Shown here: in pieces, positions 8,773 through 17,765 of the stretch
Layout: the number at the start of each line of letters is the position of its first letter
Position numbering within the stretch: the stretch's first letter is position 1
Origin: Paenibacillus silvisoli
GTDB taxonomy: Bacteria > Bacillota > Bacilli > Paenibacillales > Paenibacillaceae
Reading direction: 5' to 3'
Length of the DNA stretch: 64,000 bases
NCBI RefSeq assembly: GCF_030866765.1
Contig: NZ_CP133017.1
Location: forward strand, 3,206,001 to 3,270,000
Notes under the pieces: generated by a model
What the model saw: the letters and a program-made list of their open reading frames with translations, nothing else
What the model was told of the DNA's origin: nothing
Databases searched by the model: none
Translations under genes and position numbers: made by a program

Positions 8773-8880
8773 ATATGAAATCCGATTAGCAAAAGTTTCT
8801 CTTTTTGGAAAATGCGTGCTTTCGTATAATGAGAAGGGTCCCAAGCAAGTCACTCGCAATAACATAAAGGAGCAGAGAAG

Positions 8881-9504
8881 ATGCCGTTGCCTCTAGTTCA
8901 TCTCACGATCTCAGAACATATGTTTAGACGTAAAGGCGAAGAAGCGAATACTGCTTTTCTATTGGGGAGCATTTCGCCGGACGCCATACATATGAGGGAA
9001 AATACGACGCGCGAACACAAGCTGAAAACGCATTTTGATATAAAGGACAGCAATTCCGTGGAGGAGTTGTTTCAAAAGATGCGGTCGTTCATTCACGATG
9101 CAGGCGATGGGAGCGAGAGAATGTTCGCGTTAGGCTATGCCTCGCATGTCCTAACCGACTTCCTATGGACGCACTCCTTATACGAAACATTTACTAGAGA
9201 AGCTTCTGACGCTCAACATGAGGATTTACGCTCGCTTTATTATGCGGAAACGGATCAAATAGACTACATCTTGTATCGAGATGAACCGTGGCGCGCTCAA
9301 GTTTGGGTTGACTTGAAGCAATGCGCGCCATGTCATGCACCTGGTCTGTTGTCGGCAGATGAGGTGGAGCGATGGAAGCTGCGCGTCATTGGTTGGCATG
9401 ATCAGCTCGAGCAAGCGCCGACTTATGAGCCGAAGTATTTTACGGAGATGCGCGTGCGTGCTTTTATCGAAGAAACCGCAGAGCGGCTGAGCAGACTTTT
9501 GTAG
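8881..9504 (+). CDS. zinc-dependent phospholipase C-like hydrolase
   Basis: 207 aa. N-terminus MPLPLVHLTISEHMF and GSISPDAIHMR, with further His/Asp residues in LGYASHVLTDFLWTHSLYE, match the zinc-dependent phospholipase C/S1-P1-like fold (PF00882-type), where His and Asp side chains hold zinc ions. There is no signal peptide, so an intracellular hydrolase is more likely than a secreted toxin. The start ATG follows AAAGGAGCAG. A TATAAT box at 8825-8830 gives a likely promoter. It converges on the PBP gene through a shared hairpin. Confidence 0.75.
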   Translation: MPLPLVHLTISEHMFRRKGEEANTAFLLGSISPDAIHMRENTTREHKLKTHFDIKDSNSVEELFQKMRSFIHDAGDGSERMFALGYASHVLTDFLWTHSLYETFTREASDAQHEDLRSLYYAETDQIDYILYRDEPWRAQVWVDLKQCAPCHAPGLLSADEVERWKLRVIGWHDQLEQAPTYEPKYFTEMRVRAFIEETAERLSRLL

Positions 9505-9538
9505 GCGGGAGAGCTTTTCTAGCTCGCGTATCAACAAA

Positions 9539-9572
9539 GAAAGACCTTGAAGCACCGGCTTCAAGGTCTTTC
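9539..9572. terminator. bidirectional rho-independent terminator
   Basis: GAAAGACCTTGAAG (9539-9552), 6-nt loop, CTTCAAGGTCTTTC (9559-9572): a perfect 14-bp stem between convergent genes. Confidence 0.88.
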
Positions 9573-9577
9573 ACTTC

Positions 9578-11575
9578 CTACGGGTGAGGGACGCCGTCCA
9601 GCCCGACATATTTGTCATACGCGTCAAAGATTTTTCGAGCGATCGGAGCTGCGCCGTAAGCCCCGAAGCCGCCGTCAGGCACGACGACTGCGACGGCAAG
9701 CACAGGATTGTCTGCTGGCGCGAGCGCGATGAATACGGAGTTCTCGACCTTCTTGCGGTCGCCGACATCCTGCTCTGACGTTCCCGTTTTGCGAAGAAAT
9801 GGATATTTGAAGCCTTCAAAGCCCTGAACGGGCACCTGGCTCATGCCATCTTCGATTTCATCCCAATATTGCGACGGGAATTCGACGGTTCCGAGCACTT
9901 TCGGCGTGAAGCCTTGAAGCACATGTCCGCTTTGATCGGTAATTTTGTCTACGAACTGCGGCTGCATCCGGACGCCGCGGCTGCCGAGCATGGCGGCATA
10001 CTGCGCAAGCTGAAGCGTCGTGTATTTCGCCTGCTGACCGAAGGAGGCGCGAATTAGCGCGGATTGCGGACTCGCGGCTTCAGCTTCGTGAAAGTAGTCG
10101 ATAACGCCTTTATTTTCGCCGGGAAGACCGCTCTCGGTGGACACGCCTAAACCGAACTGCTTCAAGTAGCTGTCCCAAACCTCAACGCCTTTCATGCCGT
10201 TATATTTGAAATACAGCTTGTTCCCAACCTCGGATGACATAAACGTATTCGATGAATGCGCGATTGCACCAGCAGGGTCAATGGAGCCATAGGCGTGGTT
10301 GCCGGAATTATGGATAGGTACCTGATGGCCTTCCTTGCCGAAGTAAAACACGCCTTTGTCATTGAATCGATCTGACGTCGTGAACAATTTTTCGTTTAGT
10401 CCGATGAGTACGGACAGCGGCTTCTGCGTCGAACCGAGCGGCACCATCGAGGACGGATGCCTGTCCCGTTCTTTCTTATCGGTGTAAGGAGGGTAGGCCT
10501 GCCTGATCGTGCCGTTATTTTGGAAATAGGTGATGGCTTCGAGATCTTCCGGGCTGATTGAGCCTCCCGACCAGACATTCGGATCGTAGTCCGGCATGCT
10601 TGCCATGGCGACGACTTTGCCGGTTTTCACTTCCATGGCCACGGCGAAGCCAGTCGTGGCATCGCTGCCTTCTTTCCATGGATCGGCTGTAGCTTGCTTC
10701 AAGAAGGCCAGATGATCCGTAATCGCTTGCTCCGTCAGCAGCTGGACTCTTTTGTCGATCGTCAGGTAAAGATCATTGCCTTTCACGGGGACGGTCGTTT
10801 CCGGCGGCCCGATGATGTGATTGCGCGCATTAACGGGGTATTGCTTGATGCCGTTTTGACCTCGAAGTATATCTTGGTACATATATTCAAGTCCGTCGAC
10901 GCCGACATCCTCGTCGTCCAAATATTGCAGCTTCACATTATCTTCGTCCGCGATCTGTTCATACTTGCTTATCGTTTCGCGGACGCCGCGGTATCGTTTC
11001 AAGTAACCGACCAGCTGCACGGCGACGGTGTCCTTATCGTAATTGCGGACGCTCTCTTCCATGATATCCACGCCGGGAAACAAGTCTCGCCTCTGCGCGA
11101 AATAGGCGATCTCATCATGAGATAGGCCCATCTTAATCCGCCTAGGAACCGAGTAGGTGTTGCGGATATGCTTAAGATCCATCCGCTTCTTGATTTCCTC
11201 AAGCGAGAGCGCCTGCGCCGGATCGCCGTATGTATCAAAGGCTTGTAAAAACCGCTTTGCCAGCGCGTCAGCGCCTTCTTCGTCCAAATCCGGCTGTATC
11301 GTGTAATACAGCGATTGCGTGGAAGTTGAATAGGCGATGGGGACGCCTTTGGAATCGAGAATATCGCCGCGAATCGGCGGAATTTTCACGTCATTGGTAC
11401 TATTCTTGTGAAATTGCTCTTGCAGCGAGGGCCCTTCAACAAATTGAAGGATCGCGAGACGCACAATTAAGATACTGAACAGCAGGAAGGTAGCTCCGAA
11501 AAACATGTTCAATCGCATCGTGAATTTGTTGCGGTTCCTCGTTGCTTGGGCTTTGTCGTTTTGTTCCGGTTGCAT
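9578..11575 (-). CDS. penicillin-binding protein 2-type transpeptidase (class B PBP)
   Basis: 665 aa. One N-terminal membrane anchor (residues ~22-45), then the PBP dimerisation domain (IPPIRGDILDSKGVPIAYS) and the transpeptidase domain. Active-site motifs are visible: STQK with Ser at residue 382 (SxxK), SSN in AHSSNTF (SxN) and KTG in RKTGTSEQ. These enzymes cross-link peptidoglycan stem peptides outside the membrane; the size and domain order fit the PBP2/PbpA elongation group rather than SpoVD, as no PASTA domains follow. The start ATG has AAGGAGCGC upstream. It is transcribed alone. Confidence 0.92.
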   Translation of the reverse strand: MQPEQNDKAQATRNRNKFTMRLNMFFGATFLLFSILIVRLAILQFVEGPSLQEQFHKNSTNDVKIPPIRGDILDSKGVPIAYSTSTQSLYYTIQPDLDEEGADALAKRFLQAFDTYGDPAQALSLEEIKKRMDLKHIRNTYSVPRRIKMGLSHDEIAYFAQRRDLFPGVDIMEESVRNYDKDTVAVQLVGYLKRYRGVRETISKYEQIADEDNVKLQYLDDEDVGVDGLEYMYQDILRGQNGIKQYPVNARNHIIGPPETTVPVKGNDLYLTIDKRVQLLTEQAITDHLAFLKQATADPWKEGSDATTGFAVAMEVKTGKVVAMASMPDYDPNVWSGGSISPEDLEAITYFQNNGTIRQAYPPYTDKKERDRHPSSMVPLGSTQKPLSVLIGLNEKLFTTSDRFNDKGVFYFGKEGHQVPIHNSGNHAYGSIDPAGAIAHSSNTFMSSEVGNKLYFKYNGMKGVEVWDSYLKQFGLGVSTESGLPGENKGVIDYFHEAEAASPQSALIRASFGQQAKYTTLQLAQYAAMLGSRGVRMQPQFVDKITDQSGHVLQGFTPKVLGTVEFPSQYWDEIEDGMSQVPVQGFEGFKYPFLRKTGTSEQDVGDRKKVENSVFIALAPADNPVLAVAVVVPDGGFGAYGAAPIARKIFDAYDKYVGLDGVPHP

Positions 11576-11913
11576 GGCTTTTTGCGCTCCTTAGCCTCGT
11601 GTATCTGTATAGGTTACTTGCTTCTCCGTCTTACAGTTCATTCCTTCTTTTAACAATAAATGGACACAAAACCGTCATAAGGTCCTTCAATAATTACCCT
11701 GCTGCGATTGTCGTAAAACAACCTTGACGGTTCTTTTACGACTTCTAATGGCATTAAATAATTACGGCGGAACAGGGAAGTTCCAAGTAATCGCTTTGGA
11801 ACAGGTTTATCAAGTGCGGGAACTAGAAGAGCATGCCGTCGGTGACGGCATGCTCTTTAATGTCATTAATTATAAGGAAAATCTAACATGGGACGAACAA
11901 GAACGGACGCAGC
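11576..11913. other. 338-bp intergenic region with two long hairpins
   Basis: No convincing gene. An imperfect inverted repeat GTCGTAAAA...TTTTACGAC (11710-11742, inner arms AACC/GGTT) lies between two ATAATTAC direct repeats (near 11690 and 11759). Small GGAAC/GTTCC stems follow, then a strong 14-bp hairpin at 11827-11857. This may hold the PBP promoter, the terminator of the downstream ATPase gene and possibly a small RNA. Confidence 0.5.
11827..11858. terminator. strong hairpin, probable terminator
   Basis: AAGAGCATGCCGTC (11827-11840), GGT loop, GACGGCATGCTCTT (11844-11857). T tracts are short on both strands, so direction is uncertain; it is just past the end of the minus-strand ATPase gene. 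Confidence 0.6.
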
Positions 11914-13008
11914 TTATACCGTGATCCGTTCGTTCAACGCTTCAGCGAGCTGGAGTCTAATGGCCTTTACCTTCGAATAATCCGCTGCCGCTACATGGAT
12001 TGCTTTCAATTGGGAATCGATCGCTTCAGCTTGAGCCAAGTAAGAGGTTGCTTCCTTCATTTTCGCCGAGTAACGCTCTTTAATCGCATTAATTTCCGCT
12101 TCGTACGCTTCGTCCGTACCCTCTGCGATGGTGAGCGGATACATATCCAAAATTTCGTCGCCGTCACGATCCGGGAAGTATTCATGCGGAGCCGTGCTGT
12201 CGAAGATGGCGGTGCCGAGCGCAGGGAAGATCAGCATATCCAGGCTGTTCGGATCGAAGCCGCAGTGGAACACTTGCACGACAATGCCTTTCTGCTCGGC
12301 AGCGGCGGCCAGCTTTTTGAGCAGCGTCGATTTGCCCGAGCCCGGTCTTCCTTTAATGAAAATCCGTCTTTCCAGCCGGGCCGTCAAGCTTTGAATATGG
12401 TCGTATGCGCCTTTAGGCGTCGCAGCCCCAAAGAACATATGCCGTGAAATGGTTGGGGTGTCGCCTTCATGGCCCGTATAAAGCTCGCGGATCAGCTCTT
12501 GCGCGATTTGATCGGCTTTGCCGAAGTCCATGTTTTTAATATAGTAGGCTTCCCATTCGTCGTGAATCTTTAATGCCGTTAAAAATGTTTCGTAAGCTCT
12601 TTCATATGCTTCCGTGAGCTTGCCGCTGAGCTCTTCAATCTCTTCAAGCTGCTCCGATTGAATGCGGCTATTGTCCAGCGCTTCAGCGAAATCGATATAG
12701 ACGAGCTCTCCGGCACCGCTCTCCGAAATTCCTTCGCATACACGTCCGTCAACGACGCCGATTTTCAAATCCGTCGCAATAATGCCATCCAGCTCTTCGA
12801 TCCGAAGAGGGGAGTGGAAGTACTGCACATGCTGACCCTTCTCCGCTAACTGGTCTGCCAAGGCGCGGATGACCGTCGATTTGCCGCTTCCGGCAGGACC
12901 CGTCAATACGAAAATTTTGTCCAGCCCTTGAAAGGCGTAACGATATAAGAAATGGGCTCCGCGCGCTGTGTTGCCTCTAGCAAAATAGTGGGATGAGTTG
13001 TTGTTCAA
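11914..13008 (-). CDS. tandem P-loop ATPase (PRK06851-type)
   Basis: About 364 aa with two complete Walker A motifs, GPAGSGKST near residue 45 and GRPGSGKST near residue 235, so two nucleotide-binding halves arose by duplication. Between them is an acidic, probably coiled-coil region; a second such region fills the C-terminus. The architecture is that of the PRK06851 family of spore formers, whose role is unknown. TTG at 13008 is preferred because AAGGAG precedes it by ~9 nt; GTG at 13029 is in frame but has no ribosome site. It is divergent from the sulfite reductase operon. Confidence 0.8.
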   Translation of the reverse strand: MNNNSSHYFARGNTARGAHFLYRYAFQGLDKIFVLTGPAGSGKSTVIRALADQLAEKGQHVQYFHSPLRIEELDGIIATDLKIGVVDGRVCEGISESGAGELVYIDFAEALDNSRIQSEQLEEIEELSGKLTEAYERAYETFLTALKIHDEWEAYYIKNMDFGKADQIAQELIRELYTGHEGDTPTISRHMFFGAATPKGAYDHIQSLTARLERRIFIKGRPGSGKSTLLKKLAAAAEQKGIVVQVFHCGFDPNSLDMLIFPALGTAIFDSTAPHEYFPDRDGDEILDMYPLTIAEGTDEAYEAEINAIKERYSAKMKEATSYLAQAEAIDSQLKAIHVAAADYSKVKAIRLQLAEALNERITV

Positions 13009-13249
13009 CCTGACACGCTCCTTACTCACTTATGGGATAAATGCCTATGCCTTTGTATATTCAGCGAGGCGCGAAGAGGTGTCGGGACAGGTGTTAGGCA
13101 GCTTTATTGGAATACCTTATAAATGCTATAAGATCATCTGTATTGTACCGCCGAGCAGTACATGGTACGTTTATTTACAGAATGTTTGCAATTGGAATCC
13201 GGTTAATCGGGATTATGCGCAGGCTAAACAAGTGAGGTGTGTCGATCGC

Positions 13250-15079
13250 ATGCTGCAAGTAACGAACAGTCCGTTCGGGCAAGAGCAAGTGGAGCTGCTG
13301 AACCGCTTGCTGCCGACGTTGACAGAGGGGCAGAAAATTTGGTTAAGCGGTTATTTGTCCGCCGCATTACAGATCGCGGGTGCACCGGCTGGAACGGCCG
13401 CGGCCGCACCGCAAGCAGCGCAAACAGTAAGCGCGCCGTCCGTTTCCAAGGACGTGACCGTATTGTTCGGTTCGCAGACCGGCAACAGCCATAAGCTGGC
13501 GAAGAAGCTGGCCGGCAAACTGCAGGATCAAGGCTTGCAGGTTACGCTATCATCGATGATCGACTTCAAACCGAACGCGCTCAAAAAAGTGGAGAACCTG
13601 CTCCTGCTGGTGAGCACCCACGGCGAAGGGGATCCGCCGGATAATGCCATTTCGTTCTATGAATTTTTGCACAGCAAGAGAGCGCCTCAGTTGAACGACA
13701 TGACCTTCTCGGTATTGGCGCTCGGGGATACGTCCTACGAGTTCTTCTGCAAGACGGGCAAGGACTTTGACGAGCGGCTAGAGGAGCTTGGAGCGAAACG
13801 GATTGCGCCGCGCGTGGACTGCGATGTGGACTTCGACGATGCAGCCGAGCAGTGGTTCTCCAGTGTGCTGGCTTCACTCGGTCAGGCAGCGGCAGCAGCT
13901 CCGGCGCTGACAGCCGAAGCACCGAATGCCACCCAAGCCGCGGCAAGCACGGAATATTCCAGATCGAATCCGTTCCAAGCGGTCGTATTGGAAAATTTGA
14001 ATTTAAACGGGCGCGGCTCTGATCGGGAAACGCGCCATTTGGAAATATCGCTTGAAGGCTCCGGTATTCACTATGAACCGGGCGACAGCGTGGGCATCTA
14101 TCCGCAAAATCATCCGCGTCTCGTCGACGAGCTGATTGATGCGATGGGCTGGCAGTCCGATGAGCTTGTTGCGATTCCGAAACAAGCCGAGCCGAGCAAG
14201 CTGAAGGATGCGCTGACTAGCCACTATGAGATCACGGTGCTGACGAAGTCCTTGATCGAACAGCTTGCAGCGTTAGCTCCCGACAGCGGGCTGAGCGATT
14301 TGCTCGCGGAGGGCAAGGAGCAGAAATTAAGAGCCTACTGCAAGGGCCGGGATTTGCTCGATCTTGTGCAGGATTTTGACTTGAAAGGCGTACCGGCAGG
14401 CGCATTCACGGCGCTTCTACGCAAATTGCCGCCGAGACTGTATTCGATCTCCAGCAGCGCGCAAGCCTATCCGGAAGAGGTTCATCTCACTATACGTAAG
14501 GTGCATTACGAGAACGAGGGAAGAGTACGCTACGGCGTCGCCTCGACTTATGTGTCTGAGCGGCTCGAACCGGGTCAGACGCTGCCGATTTTCGTGCAGG
14601 ATAATCCGAACTTCAAGCTGCCGGCGGATTCGGACACGCCGATTATAATGATCGGACCTGGCACCGGCGTCGCACCGTTCCGCGCGTTCCTGGGCGAACG
14701 CGAAGAGCTCGGCGCGGAAGGGAAGACGTGGCTGTTCTACGGCGATCAGCATTTTTCGTCGGATTTCCTCTATCAGGTGGAATGGCAGCGCTGGCTAAAG
14801 GACGGCGTGCTGACGCGGATGGACGTTGCTTTCTCGCGGGACACGGATCAGAAGGTCTACGTGCAGCATCGGATGCTGGAAAATAGTAAAGAAGTCTATC
14901 AATGGCTGGAAGAGGGAGCCGTCGTCTATATCTGCGGAGACGAGAAGCGCATGGCGCATGACGTACACGCCGCCTTGCTTACGATTCTTAAGCAAGAAGG
15001 CGGTTTGAATGACGAGGATGCGGCTGCGTATCTGAGCAAGCTGCAGCAAGAGAAACGCTATCAGCGAGATGTGTATTGA
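13250..15079 (+). CDS. cysJ: assimilatory sulfite reductase, flavoprotein (alpha) subunit
   Basis: 609 aa, close to the 599 aa of E. coli CysJ. A short N-terminal region and Ala/Pro linker precede the FMN flavodoxin domain (~65-205, FGSQTGNSHKLAKKLA, STHGEGDPPD). After a second linker come the FAD domain (RLYSISSS) and the NADPH domain (GPGTGVAPFRAFLGER), ending in the usual RYQRDVY. It passes electrons from NADPH through FAD and FMN to CysI. ATG at 13250 starts the conserved N-terminus with GTGAGGTG upstream; an ORF reading from 12998 adds ~84 unsupported residues. cysI follows 34 bp downstream. Confidence 0.95.
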   Translation: MLQVTNSPFGQEQVELLNRLLPTLTEGQKIWLSGYLSAALQIAGAPAGTAAAAPQAAQTVSAPSVSKDVTVLFGSQTGNSHKLAKKLAGKLQDQGLQVTLSSMIDFKPNALKKVENLLLLVSTHGEGDPPDNAISFYEFLHSKRAPQLNDMTFSVLALGDTSYEFFCKTGKDFDERLEELGAKRIAPRVDCDVDFDDAAEQWFSSVLASLGQAAAAAPALTAEAPNATQAAASTEYSRSNPFQAVVLENLNLNGRGSDRETRHLEISLEGSGIHYEPGDSVGIYPQNHPRLVDELIDAMGWQSDELVAIPKQAEPSKLKDALTSHYEITVLTKSLIEQLAALAPDSGLSDLLAEGKEQKLRAYCKGRDLLDLVQDFDLKGVPAGAFTALLRKLPPRLYSISSSAQAYPEEVHLTIRKVHYENEGRVRYGVASTYVSERLEPGQTLPIFVQDNPNFKLPADSDTPIIMIGPGTGVAPFRAFLGEREELGAEGKTWLFYGDQHFSSDFLYQVEWQRWLKDGVLTRMDVAFSRDTDQKVYVQHRMLENSKEVYQWLEEGAVVYICGDEKRMAHDVHAALLTILKQEGGLNDEDAAAYLSKLQQEKRYQRDVY

Positions 15080-15113
15080 GCCTGCGGGCTAACGAAGGCA
15101 AGGAGGCAAAGGC

Positions 15114-16835
15114 ATGTCAGACAATAACCTGCTGTCGACAAACAGCGCGCCGCACAGCGACGTAGAGGCGATTAAGAAAAGAAGCGATTATTTGCGCGGA
15201 ACGCTCGAGGAGTCGCTTAAAGACCGGATTACCGGCTCGATCTCGGAGGACGACAATCGTCTGATGAAGTTCCACGGCAGCTATATGCAAGACGACCGCG
15301 ACGTTCGAAACGAGCGGAATAAGCAAAAGCTCGAACCGGCTTATCAGTTCATGGTGCGCGTCCGCGCAGCCGGCGGCATCGTCACGCCGGAGCAATGGCT
15401 CATGATGGACCGGGTTGCGCAGCGCCATGCCAATGGCACGATCCGGTTGACGACGCGGCAGTCGTTCCAGCTGCACGGCGTCATCAAATGGAATATGAAG
15501 AAGGTCATTCAGGAAGTCAATGAAGAGCTGTTGAGCACGCTAGCCGCTTGCGGCGACGTCAACCGTAACGTCATGTGCAACCCGAATCCGTACCAGTCTG
15601 ACGTACATGAAGAAGTGTACGAGTGGGCGAAAAAGGTAAGCGCCCATCTGGATCCTCACACGAGAGCCTATCACGAGATTTGGCTGGACGAGGAAAAGGT
15701 GGTAGACAGCCGGGATGGGGAAGAGCAGGAGCCGATTTATGGACCGGTTTACTTGCCGCGTAAGTTCAAAATCGGCATCGCGATTCCGCCAGCGAACGAA
15801 GTCGACGTATTTTCCCAAGACTTGGGCTTCATCGCGATCCACGAAAACGAGCGCTTGCTCGGCTTCAATGTCGTCGTAGGCGGCGGCATGGGCATGTCGC
15901 ATGGCGATCCGAAGACGTATCCGCAAATTGCGCGGTCGATCGGATTCGTTAAGCCGGAGCAGATGATCGATGTGGCGGAGAAAACCGTTACCATTCAGCG
16001 CGATTATGGCGACCGTGCGGTACGGAAGCATGCGCGGTTTAAGTACACCATCGACGACCGCGGCCTCGAGTGGTTTATCGACGAGCTGCAGCTGCGTCTT
16101 GGCTGGAAACTGGAGGAAGCGCGTTCCTACCATTTCGACCATAACGGCGACCGTTACGGCTGGGCGAAAGGGAGCAACAACAGCTGGCATTATACGTTGT
16201 TTATCCAGAACGGGCGCGTGAAGGACGAAGGCGGTTATCAGCTTCTGACCGGCTTGCGCGAAATCGCGAAGATTCACAAAGGGGATTTTCGTCTAACGCC
16301 GAACCAGAATCTGATTATCGGGAACGTGTCCAGCCAGAAGAAGAAAAAAATCGATCAGCTCATCGAAGCCTATAAGCTGACCGACGGAGCCGCTTATTCG
16401 GCGCTGCGCCGCAATTCGATGGCATGCGTTGCATTGCCGACTTGCGGACTCGCGATGGCGGAGTCGGAGCGTTACATGCCTACGCTGCTCGATAAGCTGG
16501 AATTGATATTGGATGAAACCGGTCTGCGCGATAACGAAATCGTCATCCGGATGACCGGATGCCCGAACGGCTGCGCCCGCCCGGCGCTGGCGGAAATTTC
16601 GTTCATCGGCAAAGCGCCGGGCAAATACAATCTGTATTTAGGCGGCGGATATGCCGGCAACCGGCTCAATAAGCTGTATCGCGAAAATATCGGCGAAACC
16701 GAGATCCTTAACGAGCTGCGGCCGATCTTTAACCGGTATGCGAAGGAACGCGAAGAAGGCGAGCATTTCGGTGACTTCTGCATTCGCGCCGAGTACGTGA
16801 AGGAAGTCCATTCGGGACTCGACTTCCACGATTAA
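15114..16835 (+). CDS. cysI: assimilatory sulfite reductase, hemoprotein (beta) subunit
   Basis: 573 aa, matching CysI (~570 aa). It reduces sulfite to sulfide by six electrons on a siroheme coupled to a 4Fe-4S cluster. The cluster/siroheme cysteines are visible: CVALPTC followed ~35 residues later by [10 protein letters not shown]. Substrate-site arginine/lysine regions are also present ([21 protein letters not shown]). The start follows AAGGAGGCAAAGGC. It forms a two-gene operon with cysJ, closed by a terminator at 16850-16889. No thiol or sulfate-activation genes adjoin. Confidence 0.96.
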   Translation: MSDNNLLSTNSAPHSDVEAIKKRSDYLRGTLEESLKDRITGSISEDDNRLMKFHGSYMQDDRDVRNERNKQKLEPAYQFMVRVRAAGGIVTPEQWLMMDRVAQRHANGTIRLTTRQSFQLHGVIKWNMKKVIQEVNEELLSTLAACGDVNRNVMCNPNPYQSDVHEEVYEWAKKVSAHLDPHTRAYHEIWLDEEKVVDSRDGEEQEPIYGPVYLPRKFKIGIAIPPANEVDVFSQDLGFIAIHENERLLGFNVVVGGGMGMSHGDPKTYPQIARSIGFVKPEQMIDVAEKTVTIQRDYGDRAVRKHARFKYTIDDRGLEWFIDELQLRLGWKLEEARSYHFDHNGDRYGWAKGSNNSWHYTLFIQNGRVKDEGGYQLLTGLREIAKIHKGDFRLTPNQNLIIGNVSSQKKKKIDQLIEAYKLTDGAAYSALRRNSMACVALPTCGLAMAESERYMPTLLDKLELILDETGLRDNEIVIRMTGCPNGCARPALAEISFIGKAPGKYNLYLGGGYAGNRLNKLYRENIGETEILNELRPIFNRYAKEREEGEHFGDFCIRAEYVKEVHSGLDFHD

Positions 16836-16849
16836 TTCTGTATAAGACA

Positions 16850-16889
16850 AAAAGCAGTGAATCCGATGGTATGGATTCACTGCTTTTTT
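16850..16889 (+). terminator. rho-independent terminator of cysJI
   Basis: AAAAGCAGTGAATCC (16850-16864) pairs with GGATTCACTGCTTTT (16873-16887), followed by more T residues. Confidence 0.9.
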
Positions 16890-16918
16890 TATAGCCTCAT
16901 GCTGCCGCGCACACGCTA

Positions 16919-17100
16919 TCGGTTGCCACGGAGGCTATATTGCCAATCGTGGCGCTTTTGAAATTGTAACGGTTGCCACAGAGGTTATTTGCCGATTTTG
17001 GCTGCCAATCGTTCCGATTTGAACCAAATAGCCGGTGTGGCAACCGTTAGATTTTTAGAAAGGCAAAATTTGAGCAAATAAGCGCTGTAGCAACCGTTAG
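16919..17100. repeat. cluster of four palindrome-forming intergenic repeats
   Basis: A ~26-bp unit built on CTAACGGTTGCCAC followed by a GAGG-CTATTTGCC-like part occurs four times. Two are in plus orientation (16919-16944, 16967-16993) and two are inverted (17025-17050, 17074-17100), so plus and minus copies can pair into long hairpins. It has no coding potential. Confidence 0.8.
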
Positions 17101-17113
17101 CGAATCCTATAAG

Positions 17114-17605
17114 CTAGGCTTCAGGCATCGGTGTCGGCGTAGGCTTCGCATAGCCTTCCGCATAGGCCTGATCGATGATCGTCCGGATTTCTTTTGCGGA
17201 TTTACCTTGGCTTTTCATTTCAGCCGTTGTCAACGCGATTTGGATGCATACCCCGCATCTTGTGCCATGGTCATCCCAGACGACCGTTCCGTCCGGTTGG
17301 ATGTCTTGAATAAAGCAATTCAAGTTGCTCCGATGGCCGGCACTGTCGCCGCACCCGCAATAGCAAGGAATCGAAGATAGCGTGTCCGATACGCCCGCTG
17401 CTACGGAATAGGCTAGTCTTACTTGCTCCGAAGCGGAATCGAGAAAAGCAGGCAGCACCTGCAGGGATTCGGTATGCTCGCGCAGATCGCCGTTCGCCGC
17501 ATGATGCACGTTGGCATGCTCTTGCTTGCCGCCGCCGCTGCAGCCGCTCGCGATTATGCTTGCTGCCAATAGGGATATGACTGCTAGATGCCGATTTATT
17601 TTCAA
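17114..17605 (-). CDS. PCYCGC-motif lipoprotein
   Basis: 163 aa. Signal peptide with lipobox ASGC (residues ~18-22). A His-containing linker follows (HANVHHAAN). Then comes the hallmark PCYCGCG with later NCF and TRCGVC cysteines, the pattern of the PCYCGC family (PF13798-type) of Bacillus/Paenibacillus. The six or so clustered Cys and nearby His suggest a metal or redox centre on the outer face of the membrane; the function is not established. The C-terminus is a Pro/Thr tail. Its 3' end abuts the repeat cluster. Confidence 0.85.
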   Translation of the reverse strand: MKINRHLAVISLLAASIIASGCSGGGKQEHANVHHAANGDLREHTESLQVLPAFLDSASEQVRLAYSVAAGVSDTLSSIPCYCGCGDSAGHRSNLNCFIQDIQPDGTVVWDDHGTRCGVCIQIALTTAEMKSQGKSAKEIRTIIDQAYAEGYAKPTPTPMPEA

Positions 17606-17765
17606 CTTCTACAACTCCTCAAGACTCGTATTCATGAAGACGATTATAACATAGGCGCGCGAAGGCAATGAATGAAGTGTCAGGTTAATCGAGAAATAAC
17701 TGGAAACCATGCGGGCTTGTTCACGTATTGTACAACTGTATCTATTTTAGGAGGATGACTACACA

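Noticed and set aside
11724..11924. 66-aa ORF in the PBP/ATPase intergenic region
   Set aside because: No ribosome site, its codons run through the 14-bp hairpin, and its composition looks random.
12998..13249. 84-residue N-terminal extension of CysJ
   Set aside because: No ribosome site, no CysJ similarity, and it covers the promoter region and the divergent gene's start.
13030..13249. SAM or T-box riboswitch upstream of cysJ
   Set aside because: None of the conserved riboswitch core elements or a leader terminator is present.
16919..17100. CRISPR array
   Set aside because: Repeats are only four, inverted to each other and unequal in spacing, with no cas genes; they are palindromic intergenic repeats.
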